Source: Hofstenia miamia (Eukaryota > Xenacoelomorpha > Acoela). From it: a stretch of DNA of 64,000 nt. Both the position numbers and the translations under genes were made by a program. Where the stretch lies: assembly GCA_004352715.1 (NCBI GenBank), contig SCFE01000030.1, positions 2,041,130 through 2,105,129 on the forward strand, given 5' to 3'. This document shows positions 26,301 to 39,700 of this stretch, in pieces (positions within the stretch are counted from its first letter, which is position 1; every line of letters begins with the position of its first letter). The notes beneath the pieces were generated by a model. The model saw nothing but the letters and a program-made list of their open reading frames with translations, was not told where the DNA came from and did not search any database.

Positions 26301-27732
26301 CCTCCAATAAATTATTAAAATACAATAATTCCTCAACTGAAATTACTGTGTGAAGCATAGTAAATTTTACTAAGATTGATGTTGTCAGGACGCTTAATAC
26401 TAATTGAAGATTTTTGCCTAACTAGGCTTCTTTCGCATCAATGAAAATATTTCAAAAAATTTCATACAAATTAATATGCAACAAAACAAAAAGAAATTAT
26501 GTTTTAGGTAGCAATAAACAATTTTGGGCAACTAATTATCATAGATAGTATCAATATATGTTATCCAGTTATCACTAATAATGGCATCTCTTCTAGAAAT
26601 TTTGGAATAAATAATAGAAATTTCAACCAAGTAATTGCTTTATTCTTGTTTGTTTATTTTTTTATTTCTCTGTGTTGAAATGCAAGCAAGGACTTTATAG
26701 AGAACCTGGCTCCGATTATGCTACATTGTATATATATATATATATATATTAAAATACTTGTTAAGCTTGGCATGCAAACATATAATGAACTAGTACCGTT
26801 TGTAACTGCTCTTCAAAATCAGTAGTATCCTCCCCACTATGAAATTTTTGACGAATAGACTCCTCACGGTTCAAGATTTCTCTCATTTGCATTTCCAACA
26901 TTTGTGTAACTGGTAAGAAGTGTGAAGGAAGCAAGGACGAATCAGCACTGTTCATTACGGGTTGAGTAAAACCTACAAATAGAACATCAGTCTCTGCATT
27001 GAACGTTCACATGCCAAAAATGTTGGAATGTTACATTACGTATTTTGTATTTAGAAAGTTCACGGAAAATGTATGTTTAAGATCATTTTGTTAATTTAAA
27101 AATCAAACGTTCGATCCTTTTGATTTCAAATCTACAAATGATGAAATATTATTTTAACATAGTTGAACTCACTAGCAACATTTGTCATCCAAGTTGCAGA
27201 CGGTTTTCCAAGATTACTCTGAATTAGTCTTAAGATGTTACCCAAAATTATGTTCATATGTTCCGTTTTCACACCAGTGGGGCAGCTATGTCTAAATAGA
27301 ACAACTGAAGACAATTGAGTGACATTAGATTCATAACACGTGTATCTTATAAGACTTGAATCCAAATGCGGTCAATATTCAATCAATAATAATAAATATT
27401 AAGTTAAATATAATATAAAAAATTCAAAAAAACCTCTACAATGAAAACATTACAAGCTAAAATACAGAAAATCAATTTGATTTAACAAATCTTACCGAGT
27501 CAGGCTTAAATAATTATAATAATAAAGCTAATAAGTAATATTGAAAAGAGAAGTTGAAAATTTGAAACCCAGCTCAATATGTATGTCTCGTCTTTCATAT
27601 ACAGTAGTGCTTATACTATTTGTAATCTATTTATAAAATTGTTATAAAAATTGAAAAGCATATATGCAGTCCATGAGAAATTTCCTATCAATGAATATTT
27701 ATATCATGGATATCTACTAGTAGTAGACATCC

Positions 27733-27770
<38 letters not shown>

Positions 27771-30700
27771 CTCTAGAAATATTTGTTTGTGTGATGATCA
27801 GAAATGTTTTAAAAGTCCGTATGTTATTAAAAATGTGATCAATTAAGCTTAGAATGGAGTCCAGTCTAGAAGTGTGCGTGGTGCGGAATACCGTGTTATG
27901 CCGCTCTGCAATGCAGTAACGGTTGAGAAACCGTTCATTGTCGTATTGGCCGTTGCACTTTCGATCAAAGAAAGTACATTGTGAATTTGAGTAAAAATTA
28001 TTAAAAACATCAATATTAAAAAATAAGAAAATGTATAAATGTTAAATACTTTAATCTGAAAATGCCGTTTTAGCTTTGTAATCTCTGACAGACTCCTTAA
28101 TTGAAAAAACTTTAAAATATAGCGAAATATAAGAAAAGCGGCATTGGTTATACTTCTGTGAGTTTTGTGTTTTGCGGCAGTATGTGGTGGCAAAATGTTG
28201 ATGCGGTACGGTAAGTTTTACAAACATGACTACCGCGCACAACGCTCGCTCAGTCAATTTTGGCCTGATTTCTTGCTCCAAACGTGATAATTTTTGTTCA
28301 TAGTACCAAAGAAATTTCATTTCTACATTAGAATTTCTTAATTGTAATAATAATTATTCCTGATTTTAATTTTCGAATTATATTTGGATTAGAAACTTCC
28401 ACTTATTGCGGTCTGCTTACAAATGTTGATCACAAACATTTGCCTACTGCTGCCGTAAATTCGTTTTTATTTTCTAAATTATATGTTTGGTAATATTGAT
28501 TTTATTAAAGTACTTTACCTAAATTTCATGAAAATTTTTTATTTTTTGAATAAAGTGTGTACATCATTTTAAATGTTTCCTGATAATTACCGTTAAGAAA
28601 TGATAAATCGTTGATAGTTTTATTGCATTGAGAAGGCAAAGTCATATTTATCTAATGAAATTAATTTACGCCACTTTTGTTTGTTATTCAGACGTGCGTT
28701 GAATGATTGAGATGTTTTATGTTACTTGAGATCAAAAACAGCTAACCGCGTTGTATTGCTTAGCCTCTCAACTCAAATGATTACCTGATCATGTGAGACT
28801 GAACCTTATAACATAATTTGTTTTCGAAGATAAGGATATGGTTATAATTTCTCCTTGAATACATTTATATACATTTCGTTCAATTTCCCAGTAAATTGTA
28901 TAAAACTACTAGCAGAATTTCTAATAGTCATTTGTAAATCAGAACTAAACAAATGTTTTCTTTATAAATTCCAAAGTTCGAAAGCTACTGAAATTAGTCA
29001 GAACTAATTATCACGGCAGGCCCTGCTTCAGGTTGAGGATGTTTATGCAATCTTTAAAAATTGTTGAAAATAATATATCTTCTAATAGTGATATCTAATT
29101 GTCATTCATGTGGAGAATGTTTTCTAATTAACCTTGAAAGCTAAGCATCTTGCTTTTAAATAACTGCCGTTAAGTATTTTAATTCATAAAAACTAACAGT
29201 AGTTGTTTTTTCAAATTGGATTTTCCTACTTGCTACAGTTTTTTATTCGAAGTGCACATTTAATTATCGGAACTCCGCATACAAACATCCGACTTGCATT
29301 TTTGGTTAGCTTTATTGAATTATAAATTAGTAATATTTTGCTAAAAAAGCTTTTCAAGTAAGCTTGGGTTTCAAAGTACNCGTCGCATTAATATGAACCT
29401 TGACTGTATGTACATATCTGGATTGATATCTATTTTCTTATGCGCAATTTTCCACAAAAACAATAAATCATTGTACGTTCTTTTAAAGCATATTGGCAGA
29501 GTATTAAAAGTTAATAAGTTTCTTTATAGCAGTGAGCACGTGTTATCCACTTAAGTACTATGTGTTAAAATTTTTCAAGCATCTTTGCATATGTGTTGTT
29601 AGGAAGCCAACATGATGAGCAATAGAGTATAACAGATTGTATACAACTTTTGTTACGGCTTAATTTTATTTTCTGAATAGCATTAAAAGGAATAGTTCTT
29701 CTGAAATATTGTAATATCTTGAATGACTTTGATAGCTTTATATCTAAGTGTTTATTCCATTTACGATTATTGTCAATATGAAGTCCAAGATCACAAAAAT
29801 TTGGTGTGCACAATAAATTATTATTGTTCAAGAATAGATTTTTATCAGTGCCATTATGTTATAATTTTAGTTTTGAATGAAGGAAATTCAAGTGAATGTG
29901 GGCAAGCCCAGAATTGAAGAGAATTAATATCTTGTTGCAATAATTCAAAGTCAATTGAATTGTATAATTTTAAGTCATCAGTAGGGCAACCAAAAAATAG
30001 CAATTAAAATCCCATTTATAGCGCTATCGAATTGACCGAAAAACGGTAAATATTGACCTTAAATTGACCTATCAATTTGTAAAAACAAAACGTCAAACTG
30101 AAAATTTTGAATTAATCAGTGGGATTTGCATAACACAGAAAGTAATTTTCAACGTTTTTGTCAGCGAAATTTCGGTTTTTTTCCAACATTACGTTGAGCT
30201 TCGAGAAGCCGCGTTCCACTGTGGCCCCACTTGGAGGAGCATTCTGCAACAGGCGATATTGGGATGGCTGTAACTTGTTTTCAACTGAAATTTCACCAAC
30301 GATTTCCTTCAGATCTTTCATTTTCTCCAACCGTCCATTGAGATAATTCAAAATTTGTGCCGGGTCATTTTCTTCGAGATTCAATATCAACTCCTTCATA
30401 CTGTTATATGCAGAAATAATAGTGCAATCGTCCCCTTCAAAAATTTTTACAAGACGGACCAATGGCCGATAGGTGCATACAAGAATCAATTGTGTTTCCA
30501 CTACTTCAGATTGTACAGCGAATTTTGCATTCGATACTAGAATACGATCATCTTCAAAATTTTCAACAATTTCTTTTATCTCATTGAAATGTTCGGCATA
30601 ATAAAAGGCGGCTTCCAGCCAAGATCCCCACCTGGTCAAAATGGGCTGCGGAGGGAGTGGAATGTTTTTGTCGGCAAATAGACGCTGTCTAGAACGATTT

Positions 30701-33700
30701 TTATGGGTTGCGGCCTTGACACTCGCTATTAACTTGTCGGTTTCTGGAAAAGATAGTCTCACTTTTTCAGCGCAATTATGTAGCAGATGCGATAAACAGG
30801 TTACATGCCGCATTTTGGGATAAAGAAGTTTCAAAGATTCTGCACAATTTACCATATATGTCGCTGCATCAGAAATCAACAATAAAAACTTCTCACGATC
30901 CAGATTCATACTCTTGATAAAATCATCTATAACAATCATAACAGAGGACGCATCCGCAGTTTGATCCGTTTTGCAACTCGCGATGAATTTGACCTTGGAA
31001 TCGTTCAAACTTCNNNNNNNNNNNNNNNNNNNNNNNNNNNNNNNNNNNNNNNNNNNNNNNNNNNNNNNNNNNNNNNNNNNNNNNNNNNNNNNNNNNNNNN
31101 NNNNNNNNNNNNNNNNNNNNNNNNNNNNNNNNNNNNNNNNNNNNNNNNNNNNNNNNNNNNNNNNNNNNNNNNNNNNNNNNNNNNNNNNNNNNNNNNNNNN
31201 NNNNNNNNNNNNNNNNNNNNNNNNNNNNNNNNNNNNNNNNNNNNGCTCTCAGAAGGAATATCCTTGTTGCAATATTGCGCAAGTTTTTTTAAGCTGGGGT
31301 GACGAAGTTTGTAAAGCGGAATATCCATATCCACCATTGTTTCAACAACCAATTGTCTAAAAATATCCACAGAATTTGTGAGGGTTGACTGACGGGAAAC
31401 AGAAACAGTTGCCGTGCTTGTCATTTCGCGCAATTTCCTGGTGTGCATTTCAGTTTTTCGATGATGTTCCACATTGAAAGTTTTCTCAGCGTTAACTTTG
31501 CAAGAGCACAATTGGCAGAATAAATCGCCCGTTCCGATCACTGTCATTTCCCGTGGATATTTCGCCTTAAAATTGTGAGCTTTTTCCCTGTATGAAAGCT
31601 TGATAGGAGGCATTTTAACTGAATAAATAATCCACACAATAATTTGGTGAAAGCTGACGTTTAATATTCCAACACGTTTAATTTACACGTCGAAAGGATG
31701 CTTGCTCAACCCGCAACGTACAATACAAACAGCAACGTTTTATTTACATAGAAGCGGTGCTCGGTTAAAATAACATGTGTCACGTTCACTGTATTTCTTA
31801 GAAATGTTAATAGTTCTACTCAATAACTATGAAAATTATGGTTTTTACTGGGCCTATGTCTGAGAAACGCCCAAAATTGACCAATAAATAGCAAAAATAG
31901 CATTAATAGCAATTACGGGTCGAAATTGACCGAATAGACCTAATAGCATTAATAGCAATTATGGTTGCCCTAGTCATCAGCAAATAATAGGTACTCAGAG
32001 TGACTGATAGAATTGGAAATATCATTGATGAATATTAACCCATTAAAGGCCACGGTAGTAATTTGACTACCGTAATACATCCCCTGCCTAGAAATGCTAG
32101 AGGGCTCTTGTTAAATCGAATGATGATATTTTCACATATAAAAATTACAGTTGATGACACAAAAAGAAAAAATTTCTTTCAAGTATTCTTAATGAAAAAA
32201 GACGGCTATAAAAACGCTGAAAATCGGACTTAACAATCTATCTACAATTTGTTGGGTTTTTTGCACTGTTAGGATCATTATAGAAATTTTTAGTACGTCA
32301 TCTGACAGAGAATATTTAATTCGATATCTATAATGATTTTTTCACTGAAAAAATTGAAATTCAAAAATTTAGAAGTTCTTTTTTTAAAGGTTGTCATTTG
32401 ACGACGCTGGCCTTATTCAATATCAATGTTAATGTTTGAATGAATAGAAGTTTTAATAATGTAGATGTACCGATTTGTTTTTCAATTTCTATAATTAGAT
32501 GCATAGAGTAAGTTCAAATGATTATTAGTATTGTTCATAATTTAAATTTTCAAAACTACAGTGTCGATTGCAAGGTTTATCCATTGAAATCTTGTTGATT
32601 GAATGCATTCTGATTTTCTTACTAAAGAAGTCAAGCGATGAAGAAGGCTTACACTATTCAACAAGCCGTGGATTTGATAACTGAAGCGGAGGATGAAGAA
32701 ATAGAAGAGGCTGACGTAATCGACATCGTTGAGCTGCCTCCAGAGAAAGTGGATCATGTCAGTGACACTGAAGAAATTGATGATGAAGATCTTACAATGG
32801 AACCGAACCGTTCGTTTCAACCGATTTCCGAATATTCCTTTCTCGAGCAAAAACATTTGGAAAAAAATGGATCGAGGATACACCGAGGTTGCAGTCGAAA
32901 AAATATCGGGTGTTTCGGCAATTGCCTGGAAAGACAACAGTGTTGTATCTGTGTTGTCCAACTCTTATGGACAAAACCCGTCTTTTCCGGTGAAATGAAG
33001 ATCCAAAGGAAAACAAGCGATGGTAAACATGCCTGATGCTATCAAAAAATATAATAGTGGCATGCCCGGAGTCGACCTTTTCGACTGGAAAACGCAGAGA
33101 TACCGAATTGCTATAAAAGGCAAAAAACGGCACTTCTGCCTTTTTTCCCATATGCAATTGTCAACGCTCATGAACTTTACAAGATTGTGACACAAGATGA
33201 AAAGAAAATGGATCTTCTCGATTTTCGCACTTTCATCACAACATGCTTGATGAAGGAGATGGGTTCTGTCCGACCCGGACATTCATCGTGAGTAAGCGGG
33301 AGCAGTTTGCCAAAAAGGCTTCGAGTCAATGACAATCACGTCATTCAGAGAACCAAAGATGGCAAACAAATGAAATGCGTGTTATGCAAGCGAACAGTGA
33401 GAAAAGAATGCGCTCAGTGTGACCGTGGCATTCATGTCGAATGCTTCAGTGCATGGAATGCAAAGTAAATTTGATTGGATTTTTGAAATTATTATACAGT
33501 TTGTATACAGATGCTATTCTGTTAGTGTTCAAACTGTTCATATACCTACCTGTAATGCATGTTTATTGATGAACATATTTGTATCAAAGAATATAACTGT
33601 TTGAGAAAAATGTGCGGTTTTTTAATGTAAAACAAAATATGTTTATCAGTTTGAATTGTCATTTATTGTACATTGTACAATCTGAATGGCAGCAAAGATT

Positions 33701-36700
33701 CTCATGAAGGAAAATCTGATATCATATAAGTCCAGGGTCGTCATTTGACTACCACCATATATATCTATGGTAACGTATATTAGATATCATTCATCAACCG
33801 TTCAGATACTTGTTGACACAAAACATCTTCATATCCTAAAAAAAAGACGCGAAAAAATTTTTTGTTAAGTTTTGGACTCTAATGGGTTAAAAACAATAGT
33901 GGTCGTAATACACTGCCTTGTGGAACTCCAGAAGTTACTGGTTTTAAATTGGATAAATTGTTATCAATTCTAACAGCTTGAAATCGTTTGAGTAAATAAG
34001 AAGTAAGTAGCTTAATAAATGATACATCAAAGCTAAATTCAGTAAGTTTTTCAACAAGTTTGTTATGAGGAACTGAATCAAATGCTTTTCTTATGTAAAA
34101 ATAGACAGCAGTGGTTGAAGTACTGGAGTTAGAATTTTCATAAATTGTGTCTAAAAAGTTACTAGATTTGTAATTGTACTTCTTTTAGTCATAAAACCAT
34201 GTTGCCTATCACTAATTTTTTTTCTTATAATTGAATATATATAATCAAATACGATTCTTTCAAGAATTAGAGACATATTCGGTAGAATGCGTATAGGACG
34301 ATAATTTGAAGCCAATTTTGGTAAACCAGATTATAAAATGGGGTAATATATGCTGTTTTCCAAAATTTTGGCCAGATATTGGTTTTAAGTATATGCAAAT
34401 AAACATAGTATACAGCTGTGCTAATTAATGGTGCACCGTATTTTAAAATAAAAAAGTAATGCCATCACAGGCAGAAGTGGATGAATCATCACATGAAGAA
34501 AGTGCATTTTCAATTTGTTCAATAGTAATAGGTACTTTATCTAGGCAAATTTTTGGGTCATCAACAAATTGTATATTCCTAAGATCAATTACTCAAGAGG
34601 AATTAAAAACAACTGAAAAGTATTCATTGAGAAGTTGTCAATTGCTAAATGACTTTGCCATTCAATAATAGAAGGTAATTTACGATTTCTTGATAGTGAA
34701 CGTAATACTCTAAAACAACTGGTAGTCTCAGAGTAACTTATGGAAGATAATAGAAGAATTTTCTCTGCTTCAATGCTATTTTCTAAATCTTTGTTAATCT
34801 TTCGTAGTCTAAATGCTGTATCTAAATTTCATTTCTTTTTGATGGTTCGAGTCAAAGTTCACTGGAAATTCATTAGTAGCAGTGTATGGGAAAAATAATA
34901 ATTTGGAATTTCAAGCAGTTTTTTCCTCTTAAGTGGCATGATATTTTTAACAACATTGTTGAATAGGAATGCATTGCTCTGAAAAATCATGTGGTTGAAT
35001 AATATTTGTAATAAAATCATATAATGCTGTTAAGTTATACAAAAATGCTTCCCTATTACAATAACTTTTAGAGTAGATAGAAAAATAATTAGAGCGTTGT
35101 TCTTCATATGATGAAATACTGAAAATAATAGGAAATGATCCGAAATGGTACAGTTTCTTAAAACTTCAAATACAATTCCAGGGTTATCACTAAATAATAG
35201 ATCTAATGTGTTAGCAGCGATATGTGTTGGTTTAAAAATGAATTGCAACATATTTAGGTCTTCTAAACATGATATAAAGGGGTCATTATCGAAGTCATAT
35301 ATGACTTCCCACGAATGGTGTGGCATATTAAAGCAGGATGAACACTTTTTTGGAAAAAAATAGTGACCCTTTAATAATAAAAGTCTCCTAAAATAATAAT
35401 GTTGCTTGAAGATAGATTATGGAAATATCTAAATTTTTTAGTGTAGAATGTGATACATTCATAAGTCGCTGCTTCAATATGTGACAGTGTGAGCTAAAAG
35501 CTGGATTGTAAATTAAGATAAATAATGTAGTATTTCCATCAGAACTAGAAACAGTACAGGCAATAAAAAATTCAAATGATTTTTCGGTAAAATCTTCATA
35601 TAATAAATCTGAAGAACTCAAATAGCCAATTAAAAGACCCCCACGTTCATGCATATTACGATCTCAACGTGAAATGACTACAAAATTAGAGGCAGGAAAT
35701 AATTCATTGGAAGAAATACCAGGATAAAGCCAGGTTTCAACTAGAAAAACAATTGACATTTAATGTAAAGTAATTAGATTAACTAGTTCAACACGTTTTG
35801 AAAACTTAAAATCGATTGAAGATTAAATAAACGACAAGACATATAATTAGATAGTCAATTTGAGTGAAATTCAATGCGACTTCCTTGATAAAATCATTTT
35901 AGATTTCGGATTTTAAAATCTTCTTATTTTTGCTATCACATATCACTTCGTATCGTTTTCTTAGAATAGCTTTTTCAACTTTGCTTTCTTCAAAAGGAAG
36001 AGATTAAGGCATAAAGATATGACATTCACTAAAATCTCTTAACATGTAAGCTTTCGGTAAACATTTTCTAGCAGTCCAAATACTCTTAAAACGTATAATT
36101 AAAGTACATGGGCGACTAAGGCTAGGATTGAATTTGCCCAAACGAAATACTGAGGATATGTCAGTATCATTCTCGTTGATATGGTAAATAAATTTGATTA
36201 GCATTAAGTCATTATATTGAAGATTTTCAGAAAAATTACTTCTATATTTCATAACTATGTGAATTAGAAACTAAATTCCTTTTGTCATTAGGAGTGATAC
36301 GAAATTTAAATGAATCAAGAGTGAGTTCTATGGTTGATTTCACAGTTGATTCAAAGCAGCTACGTGTTGATGAATCAATTAGTTCTTTCATATGATTACT
36401 ATTTGTAAACAAGGTGTTTTCCAAATCTGTCAAAATATTTTTTCAAATTCAAATGATGCTCTTTAATTTATGTAGAAATATTTTGAATTAACAAATTGAT
36501 ATTAGAAATCATGTATTCTTCAGATCTTTTGAATATAATTAAGGTCTTTAAAACAGATTGCGCCTGTTTTTTGATTTAAAAGCATAATTTATTTTCACTA
36601 NNNNNNNNNNNNNNNNNNNNNNNNNNNNNNNNNNNNNNNNNNNNNNNNNNNNNNNNNNNNNNNNNNNNNNNNNNNNNNNNNNNNNNNNNNNNNNNNNNNN

Positions 36701-39700
36701 NNNNNNNNNNNNNNNATATATATATATACAATACATTACAAAACGTCAGTGCGGTCTTTGTGCATTGCATACACATAATAACAAATGAATAGCCATGGAA
36801 ATCCCAAATATTGAGAAACCGGGTGTAGTATGCTTTGATTTATAGATCTTAATTTTTAAGCTGCGAAGCTAACTATTAGACGCGTGCATAAGCTTCTAAC
36901 GACTACAATTGAGAGTATTACTAATGGAATTACTAAACTTAAACACGATATTTAATTGAAAACTTCAAAATAATTATTAAAATAATATCAAAAATAACAT
37001 ATTGCAGTAATAAAACTTATAAATATTTCCAAATAAAATAAATTCAAAAAAATATTTACTCTGGAGTTTCGGTTTTTGGACCATGGGTTGCCCATGCTGG
37101 TAGATAACTAAATAATACTTAAAAAACATAAAATCATGCTACGAAAATACCTGCAAATTAAGGGCAGAAGAACTTCTATGACAAGAAGTGGATCATAGCA
37201 ATCATTGCCTTGTGTGTTGGTCATAATCTCGACTTCGCTCATGATGAGCTCTAATGTCGGAATATTCTCTGTTAATGACGACAATTGATCTAAAGAATAA
37301 ACTCTCAGGATTAATTTTGCGGTGAAAAAGTTAAGCCCAAAATTTAAAAATGCAGGGATTTAATAGAATTTAGAAAATACAATTAAAGCTTATGCACAAT
37401 TGCATATGAGCTCACTCCTTAATATGCAGGCTACAAGCCTAACTCAATTTTAAAATAATGCTAAAATAAGTCAATAAATTATCATGTAATACTAATGAAT
37501 TGACATAAATCCAGCATAATTGCAATTTAACCTCAAGTGATTAAACAAACACTCAAGGCCTACCTATTCTCAATGAGCTGACTTAAACAGGATGATGCAA
37601 ACCCTTGCACTATGACGTTAACTATCATAAGATTCACAAATTTTGAAATCGAAAAAATTAAATTTAAAGCAATAAGCGCAACCTTTGTATTCCTTTTTTC
37701 GAAAAATACATTGGGGATTTAGAGACATAAGATGAGGTTCCAAGAACGCAACAGGCATAGCCTGTGCAAAAGCAGCCAAGCAACTGCCAATAACGGGTCT
37801 TTCCCTAAACGGATATTTTAGTTGATTATAATAAAAAACAAAGATATGAAATCTTACTTTCTAATTGTGGCGAGCACACGAGAAGGACTAAAAATTACAA
37901 TTATTAGTGATTTTGACATAGCTACATACTGTTCTCGACAAACGCGTTCATTAGCTGCAAGAGTATACAGACTATCAAGAATCTTATAGCAATTCAACTG
38001 CAATTCACCATCTAAACACTGCAGTGGAATACGCCCTTTCATAAAATACAAACCTAAAATCTCTTTACCACAGTCTGAATGCGCAATTCGAATGAATAAA
38101 ATGCGCAACACAGGCATGAGTATCGAAATAATATAACGCATGTTTCTTGCTCCACGGAAAGACGATTTCGCAGAAGTGATGTGATCCATGTCGCCATTAT
38201 TCACACGATCATTCGTTTTCTGAATGTCAATCGCAGCATTGGCGAAAAATTGTTGAAACTGCTCCATCAAAAGTGTGTTTTTGGTCTTTAAAATTGCTCT
38301 AAGAATCAAGTAAATTAGATAAATATAAACAAAATTGAACACAAATCTTCAACCTACAATGCAAAAAAAATAGTTTAACAATAAATATCATATTAAAACA
38401 TTTCATTCGACTTTTAGAAACATATTTTAAACTGCGATATGAATTGCTCAAAGTCTATTTACTGTGGTTCCTTGTAGCCTAGCAATGATATCTAAGTGAT
38501 ATAAATTTGTCACGATTAATTGAAATAACTGATATGTTCCACTTCACAAAAATATTTCAAGACATGGTTATGTTCCAGCGAAATTAATTCTTAGTAATAA
38601 GTTACCTAAATTCCAAGGCTTCAGATATAAGTTCAAGACACTTTGCTGATTCGGGATTGTTGCCTAAATTGATTACGTAACTTATTATTAGAAATATGAA
38701 TCTTACTGAGTGGACTTCCCTTGTCTCTGAACATAAAAGCAATTTTACAGAAAAGCGCCAAAAGTAGCTCTTTTTCCCGAGGTGAGGCATTGATACAACC
38801 ATCGCGCTTAGCTTCTTCAAATGTTGTGACAAAATATTGAAAGTGGGTTATTATGTAGCGATGCAACAATGGAATTATCACCTAAATTGTGCTTAATCGT
38901 AGAAAATATTCAACTAATATCATGTTAAACTTATATTTAAAAGCTATAATTCTAATATAATTACTTACAGAGATGAAAAAGACAACGCTTTCAGGAAGTT
39001 TAGTTGGGGCAACACCATGTGGATTATCACCCAAACTTGCAGATTTGTTTTCCCGCATAGCCTTAGAAGCGCGTTCAGCGTAAATCATTATTTTCTCTAG
39101 TAGATATAATGAAAATCGTTTGTTTTCAGAGAGTCCAGCAGTGAGGTGGCCAATTGTATCATCTTGCTCAGGTTTAGTACTAAGTGTTTAGGATAATAAA
39201 ATAAAGCGATGCTTAGCATTAAAACATGCAACTTCAATGAACTCTAGGCATGCAAGCAAGATGACATGATTTAAGAATAAGTCCTACATATTACTAAAAA
39301 AACAATAAGTTTACTAAGTTCTAAGAATAACAATACTCGATAATGACGACATATTTTAAATAACGCGTACTAACTAAAAACTAAAGATTTCCCAGCCTAT
39401 GCACACCTTCAAATGCAATGCAGCATGAGCCAGCAGAAGTGGAAAGAGCGCGAGCAAAGAAATGAACGATCACAAAAAATGCACTAAGAAATGAAATTGC
39501 AATATATATAAAGTTCTTTATTGACAACATAGGAAAACGGTTGGAGTTTTAAATAAAAATTGAAGGAGGCAATAATCTATTGCTGTCAATTATTCTTCAC
39601 AACTCGAGTTGGCCAAGCATGATGAATGATGAAGAGACCATCGGGTGAATTTCACGATTCTGGGTGAAAATATGCGGAGTAGAAAAATTCCAAATGTAAT

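Noticed and set aside
37860-37892. Small candidate exon ([11 protein letters not shown]) between RyR exons
   Set aside because: The flanking exons already join in phase to give the expected RyR sequence.
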